Positions 37,870-40,961 of a DNA stretch of 40,961 bases are shown one piece after another. The stretch is taken from NCBI GenBank assembly GCA_025934375.1, contig JAICYD010000061.1, positions 1-40,961 of the forward strand, read 5' to 3'. This DNA comes from Streptosporangiaceae bacterium (GTDB lineage: Bacteria > Actinomycetota > Actinomycetes > Streptosporangiales > Streptosporangiaceae). The notes under the pieces are model-generated. The model was not told the origin of the DNA and ran no database searches. It saw only the letters and a program-made list of their open reading frames with translations. A program made the position numbers and the translations under genes. Within the stretch, counting starts at the first letter, position 1. Every line of letters begins with the position of its first letter.

Positions 37870-39587
37870 ACGCGACCACCGGGACCAGGAGGACATTGTC
37901 ATGGCGAGCACCGCGCGCGCTGGCGGCGGTCACGCTCGCCGCGCTGACCGCCGGCGCGGCGGCCTGCACATCATCAGGAGGCACCGCTCGTTCGGTCCCC
38001 TCATCCGCTGCCCTGCTGTCGGACGCGGTCCGCCCGGGGCCGGCCGCGGCCGGGATGACCTGGCCGGTCTTCGGCGGCGGGACCGACAACACCCGGTTCT
38101 CCGCCCTCGGCCAGATCACCACGGGCAACGTGGCGCGGCTCGGCGTCGCCTGGTCCAAGCCGCTCGGCCAGTTCAGCTCACTGAACGAGAGCTACCCGGT
38201 CATGATCGGCCGGACCGTTTACCTGACCACCTCCACCGATGAGGTCATGGCCTTCGACGCCGCCACCGGCGTCCGGAACTGGTCCTACGCCCCGATGGTG
38301 GACTTCTCGCTGTCGCGGGGAGTCGGCGGTTACGGCGTCGCCGTCAACCGGGGCGTCGCGATCAGCGGCGGCAAGGTGTACCTGCTCACCTTCGATGACC
38401 GGCTGCGGGCGGTGAGCCAGGCCACCGGTGAGGAGCTGTGGTCGACCGTCGTGGCCGACGCGCACACGGGCGCCTACGAGACCAGCGCGCCGACCGCGTG
38501 GCAGGACCTGATCTTCGGCGGCGACTCCGGATCCGAAGACGGCGTGCGCGGCTTCGTCGCCGCCTACCACGCGGCCGACGGCAGCCCGGCGTGGCGGTTC
38601 TGGACGGTGCCCGCGCCGGGCCAGGGGTGGGTGCCGAAGGGGCCGCACGGCGGCGGCACCATCTACATGCCGCCCACCATCGACACCAGCACTGGCCTGC
38701 TGTACGCGGGGACCGGCAATCCCTCGCCAGCGATCGTCGGCGTCAGCCGGCCGGGCGCCGACCTGTACACCGACTCGATCCTCGCGCTGCGCGCCCGCAC
38801 CGGGAAGCTCGCCTGGTACCACCAGCAGGTCGCGCACGACCTGTGGGACTACGACGCGGCCGCCCCCGTGATGGTCTTCAACACCGTCGCGGGCGGCAAG
38901 CCGGTCCGCGCCGTCGCCGAGGCGGGCAAGAGCGGCTACTTCTTCATCATCGACGCCAAGACGGGCAAGAACCTCTTCGCCCCCGTCCCGTTCGTCACCC
39001 AGCATCACACCCCGCCCACGAGCGCGGGCACCCTGGAGTGCCCCGGCTCGCAGGGCGGCTCGCAGTACGGCCCGGCGGCGTTCAGCCCGCAGACGCGCAC
39101 CGCGTTCGTCACTGGCCTCAACATGTGCATGATGCTCAAGGTCGGCCCGGTCAGCCCGGGCAGCGGCGAGAAGGACTTCGGCGGCACCGCCACCGTCCCG
39201 CCGGACCTGCCGCAGACCGGCACCGTCACCGCCGTCGACACCACCACCGGCAAGGTCCGCTGGCACGTCACGCTGCCCTACCCGATGATCGGCGGCGCGA
39301 CCGCCACCGCCGGCGGCCTGGTCTTCGCCGGCGATGCCCACGGCACGCTGTACGCCTTCGACGCCCGCACCGGAGCCATTCGCTGGCATGCCTACCTGGG
39401 CATCGCCATCGGCGCGGCGCCCATCGCGTACGCGGTGGGCGGGACCGAGTACATCGCGCTGGTCGCCGGCGGGTCCCCGCTGTCAGCCAACTACCACTGG
39501 GGCAACATCGGCGCCCGGATGATCGTCTTGCGCCTCGGCGGCAGCCCGGTGCGGCCCTACCCGGGGACAGGTGGTCCCGGTGCCTGA
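37866..39587 (+). CDS. PQQ-type beta-propeller dehydrogenase lipoprotein with lanthanide-type WDYD motif
   Basis: A 573-aa exported quinoprotein dehydrogenase of the methanol/alcohol dehydrogenase family. The N-terminus (Arg-rich start, hydrophobic core, Cys34 in GAAACTSSG) looks like a lipoprotein signal. Propeller blades repeat the AxDxxTG-W pattern (FDAATGVRNW, VSQATGEELW, LRARTGKLAW, VDTTTGKVRW, FDARTGAIRW). Metal-site residues expected in the family are found: Glu224 (SEDGVRG), Asn285 (GTGNPSP), Asp328 and the extra Asp330 (LWDYD) that marks lanthanide-dependent enzymes. The vicinal Cys-Cys disulfide usually present is missing (GGYGVAVNRG). GTG at 37866 overlaps the dehydrogenase gene upstream. 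The substrate is unknown; methanol or another small alcohol would fit the neighbour. Confidence 0.82.
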   Translation: MNATTGTRRTLSWRAPRALAAVTLAALTAGAAACTSSGGTARSVPSSAALLSDAVRPGPAAAGMTWPVFGGGTDNTRFSALGQITTGNVARLGVAWSKPLGQFSSLNESYPVMIGRTVYLTTSTDEVMAFDAATGVRNWSYAPMVDFSLSRGVGGYGVAVNRGVAISGGKVYLLTFDDRLRAVSQATGEELWSTVVADAHTGAYETSAPTAWQDLIFGGDSGSEDGVRGFVAAYHAADGSPAWRFWTVPAPGQGWVPKGPHGGGTIYMPPTIDTSTGLLYAGTGNPSPAIVGVSRPGADLYTDSILALRARTGKLAWYHQQVAHDLWDYDAAAPVMVFNTVAGGKPVRAVAEAGKSGYFFIIDAKTGKNLFAPVPFVTQHHTPPTSAGTLECPGSQGGSQYGPAAFSPQTRTAFVTGLNMCMMLKVGPVSPGSGEKDFGGTATVPPDLPQTGTVTAVDTTTGKVRWHVTLPYPMIGGATATAGGLVFAGDAHGTLYAFDARTGAIRWHAYLGIAIGAAPIAYAVGGTEYIALVAGGSPLSANYHWGNIGARMIVLRLGGSPVRPYPGTGGPGA

Positions 39588-40128
39588 CCGCCGCCGGGTC
39601 ATCCCGGTCCTGGTTCTCCTGTCCCTAACGGGGGCCGGGTGCACGTCCGCCGCTCCCGTGCCAGCGGGCGGGCCGGCCAGTTCGCCGGCGAGCGCGCCGC
39701 GGCCGGGCCCGGCCGTGTCCGTCGCCGACGTCGCGCGGGCCGCGCCCGGCTGGCCCGCGCCCAAGGCCGCCTACCTCGGCCGGTACAAGCTCACCGGGTC
39801 CAGCGACCCGTCATTCGCCCGGGCCGGGCTGCTCACCCTCTTCATGCGGACCATCACCAAGCCGAAGAAGATGGTCGTCCCCAGCGGCATCCTCTCCGTC
39901 TACGGCCCAGGCGCGACGTCGGTGCTGTACCTCTCCCAATTCGGGCACCTCGGCCAGCGCGGCGTGGCCGACGTGACGGCCGGGCTCTACGCGGCCCCGC
40001 CGGCCGGCACGGTCGCGCTCACCGCGTTCACCGCCGACAGTCACACGCTCACGCTGGTGCTGTCCCCGTCGGGCGGCGCGCCGGTGACGATGCGATTCAC
40101 CCGGTACTCCGCTGATCCCCATCCGTAG
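39580..40128 (+). CDS. Small secreted lipoprotein between two PQQ-type dehydrogenases
   Basis: A protein of 182 aa that I do not recognise. The N-terminus PDRRRVIPVLVLLSLTGAGC is an export signal with an imperfect lipobox (Cys21), followed by a Ser/Pro/Ala linker and a compact domain (AYLGRYKLTGSSDPSFARAG, SVLYLSQFGHLGQRGVADVT, FTADSHTLTLVLSPSGGAPV). There is no CxxCH heme motif, so it is not the cytochrome partner. GTG at 39580 overlaps the preceding stop within GTGCCTGA; a GTG nine bases earlier is possible. Being encoded between two quinoprotein genes, it may be an extracytoplasmic subunit, like small MxaJ or MxaI-type helpers, but there is no sequence support for that. Confidence 0.65.
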   Translation: MPDRRRVIPVLVLLSLTGAGCTSAAPVPAGGPASSPASAPRPGPAVSVADVARAAPGWPAPKAAYLGRYKLTGSSDPSFARAGLLTLFMRTITKPKKMVVPSGILSVYGPGATSVLYLSQFGHLGQRGVADVTAGLYAAPPAGTVALTAFTADSHTLTLVLSPSGGAPVTMRFTRYSADPHP

Positions 40129-40180
40129 CAAGCGGCTGGGCTTCACCGGCCCCGCCTAGATTGAGGAGGCGATTGCCCCA

Positions 40181-40961
40181 ATGAGATCACTGTCCAGACT
40201 GAGCAGGCCGCATGGCCGGGCGGCCGCGTGGCTGACGCTGGTCCTGGCGGGCGTCCTGGCGACCGGGTTCGGCGTGGCCGGCGCGGCGGGCGCGTTCGGG
40301 GCCACGGCGGCCAGCGCCGCCGCTGGCCCGGCGTCGGCGGGCTGGCCGCAGCCCGGCGGGGACCTCGGCTCGACGCGGTTCAGCCAGCTGACCCAGGTGA
40401 ACACCGGCAACGTGAAGAACCTTCAGGTGGCGTGGACGATGTCGATGGGCACCGACCGCGGCCTGGAGGGCCAGCCGCTGGTAGTCGGCAGCACCATGTA
40501 CACGGTCAGCGCGTACCCGAACTACGTGACCGCGATCAACCTGGCCAACCAGCGGATCCTGTGGAAGTACGTGCCGCCCGAGCAGGAGACCAGCCCGATC
40601 GCGGCCAAGGGCGCCGCGGTCAACACCGCCTGCTGCGACGTCGTCAACCGGGGCCCGGCGTTCTGGAACGGGAAGCTGTACTTCCTCACCCTCGACGGGC
40701 ACGTCACCGCGCTGAACGCCACGACCGGCAAGGTGATCTGGAACGTGCAGAACGCCAACTCGAACATCGCGCAAACCGGCACCGCCGCCCCGATGGTCAT
40801 CAACGGCAAGGTGATCGCCGGCATGTCCGGTGACGAGTACGGCGTGCGCGGCTACCTGACCGCCTACGACGCCAACACCGGCAAGCGGCTGTGGCGGGCC
40901 TTCAACGTCGGGCCGGACAAGGACCTGCTGGCCAGCCCGCAGTTCATCAAGCGCTTCGGGG
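40181..40961 (+). CDS. PQQ-type beta-propeller dehydrogenase, 3' end beyond the window
   Basis: The first 260 residues of a second quinoprotein dehydrogenase; the frame is open to the window end. A Sec-type signal peptide (RGAAAW-type charged start, hydrophobic core, AAASA-like cleavage region near residue 47) precedes the propeller. The family start GWPQPGGDLGSTRFSQLTQV and NVKNLQVAWTMSMG is clear. The vicinal cysteines Cys151-Cys152 (NTACCDVVNRG) that lie against PQQ are present, unlike in its neighbour, and Glu219 (GDEYGVRGY) is the first metal ligand. The Asp pair that would tell calcium from lanthanide type lies outside the window. ATG at 40181 has GAGGAGG (40163-40169) 11 bases upstream. 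It is likely in the same operon as the preceding three genes. Confidence 0.85.
   Translation, partial: MRSLSRLSRPHGRAAAWLTLVLAGVLATGFGVAGAAGAFGATAASAAAGPASAGWPQPGGDLGSTRFSQLTQVNTGNVKNLQVAWTMSMGTDRGLEGQPLVVGSTMYTVSAYPNYVTAINLANQRILWKYVPPEQETSPIAAKGAAVNTACCDVVNRGPAFWNGKLYFLTLDGHVTALNATTGKVIWNVQNANSNIAQTGTAAPMVINGKVIAGMSGDEYGVRGYLTAYDANTGKRLWRAFNVGPDKDLLASPQFIKRFG

Overview
The window is high-GC, densely packed DNA from an actinobacterium. Third codon positions are almost always G or C, GTG starts are frequent, many genes overlap by ATGA or GTGA, and the block galU / moeA / rimJ-like / sepX with a 5-formyltetrahydrofolate cyclo-ligase and a serine-rich FmdB protein is an actinobacterial gene order (compare Rv0991c-Rv0996 of M. 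tuberculosis). The species cannot be fixed from the sequence. I saw no rRNA, tRNA, CRISPR array, transposase or phage gene.

Region 1 (1-10.8 kb) is chromosomal core. It holds an FAD-dependent ferredoxin-reductase-type enzyme, a polytopic membrane protein, and a minus-strand run galU, moeA (possibly the gephyrin-like cell-division protein Glp), moaC, moaB, a GNAT acetyltransferase and sepX. Divergent from galU are the cyclo-ligase, an FmdB/Ruc-like zinc-ribbon protein behind a near-perfect CIRCE (HrcA) operator, an MTA phosphorylase and an MBL-fold hydrolase.

Region 2 (10.8-20.2 kb) is an L-arabinose module. On the minus strand lie araB-araD-araA and a sugar ABC transporter (binding lipoprotein, double ATPase, permease). 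A LacI-family regulator is divergent, and the spacer holds three GTTAAC-centred candidate operators.

Region 3 (20.2-33.1 kb) concerns molybdenum hydroxylases of the CO dehydrogenase family. A first coxM-coxS-coxL-like operon on the minus strand is divergent from a LysR regulator. Its large subunit carries a variant active-site loop (AYSCSIR) and has apparently lost its stop codon by a one-base change. After a 667-bp gene-free, minisatellite-rich spacer comes a second coxM-coxS-coxL operon whose large subunit has the form I CO dehydrogenase loop AYRCSFR. It continues without real gaps into an XdhC-YHS fusion, coxG, and five consecutive small single-pass membrane proteins that I do not recognise.

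Region 4 (33.1-41.0 kb) begins with a translationally coupled minus-strand operon: a GAF-PAS-LytTR regulator, a MoxR ATPase and a DUF58 protein, convergent on the cox operon. These could take the places of the usual CO regulator and CoxD/CoxE maturation factors. Divergent from it is an operon of a formaldehyde-dehydrogenase-like zinc enzyme, a PQQ-type beta-propeller dehydrogenase with the WDYD (lanthanide-type) signature, a small lipoprotein and a second PQQ-type dehydrogenase cut by the window end.

Together, regions 1, 3 and 4 suggest an aerobe that can oxidise CO and perhaps small alcohols or formaldehyde, with three molybdenum-cofactor genes in the same window. A GC-rich repeat is shared by the extended 3' end of moeA and the linker of the XdhC-YHS gene.
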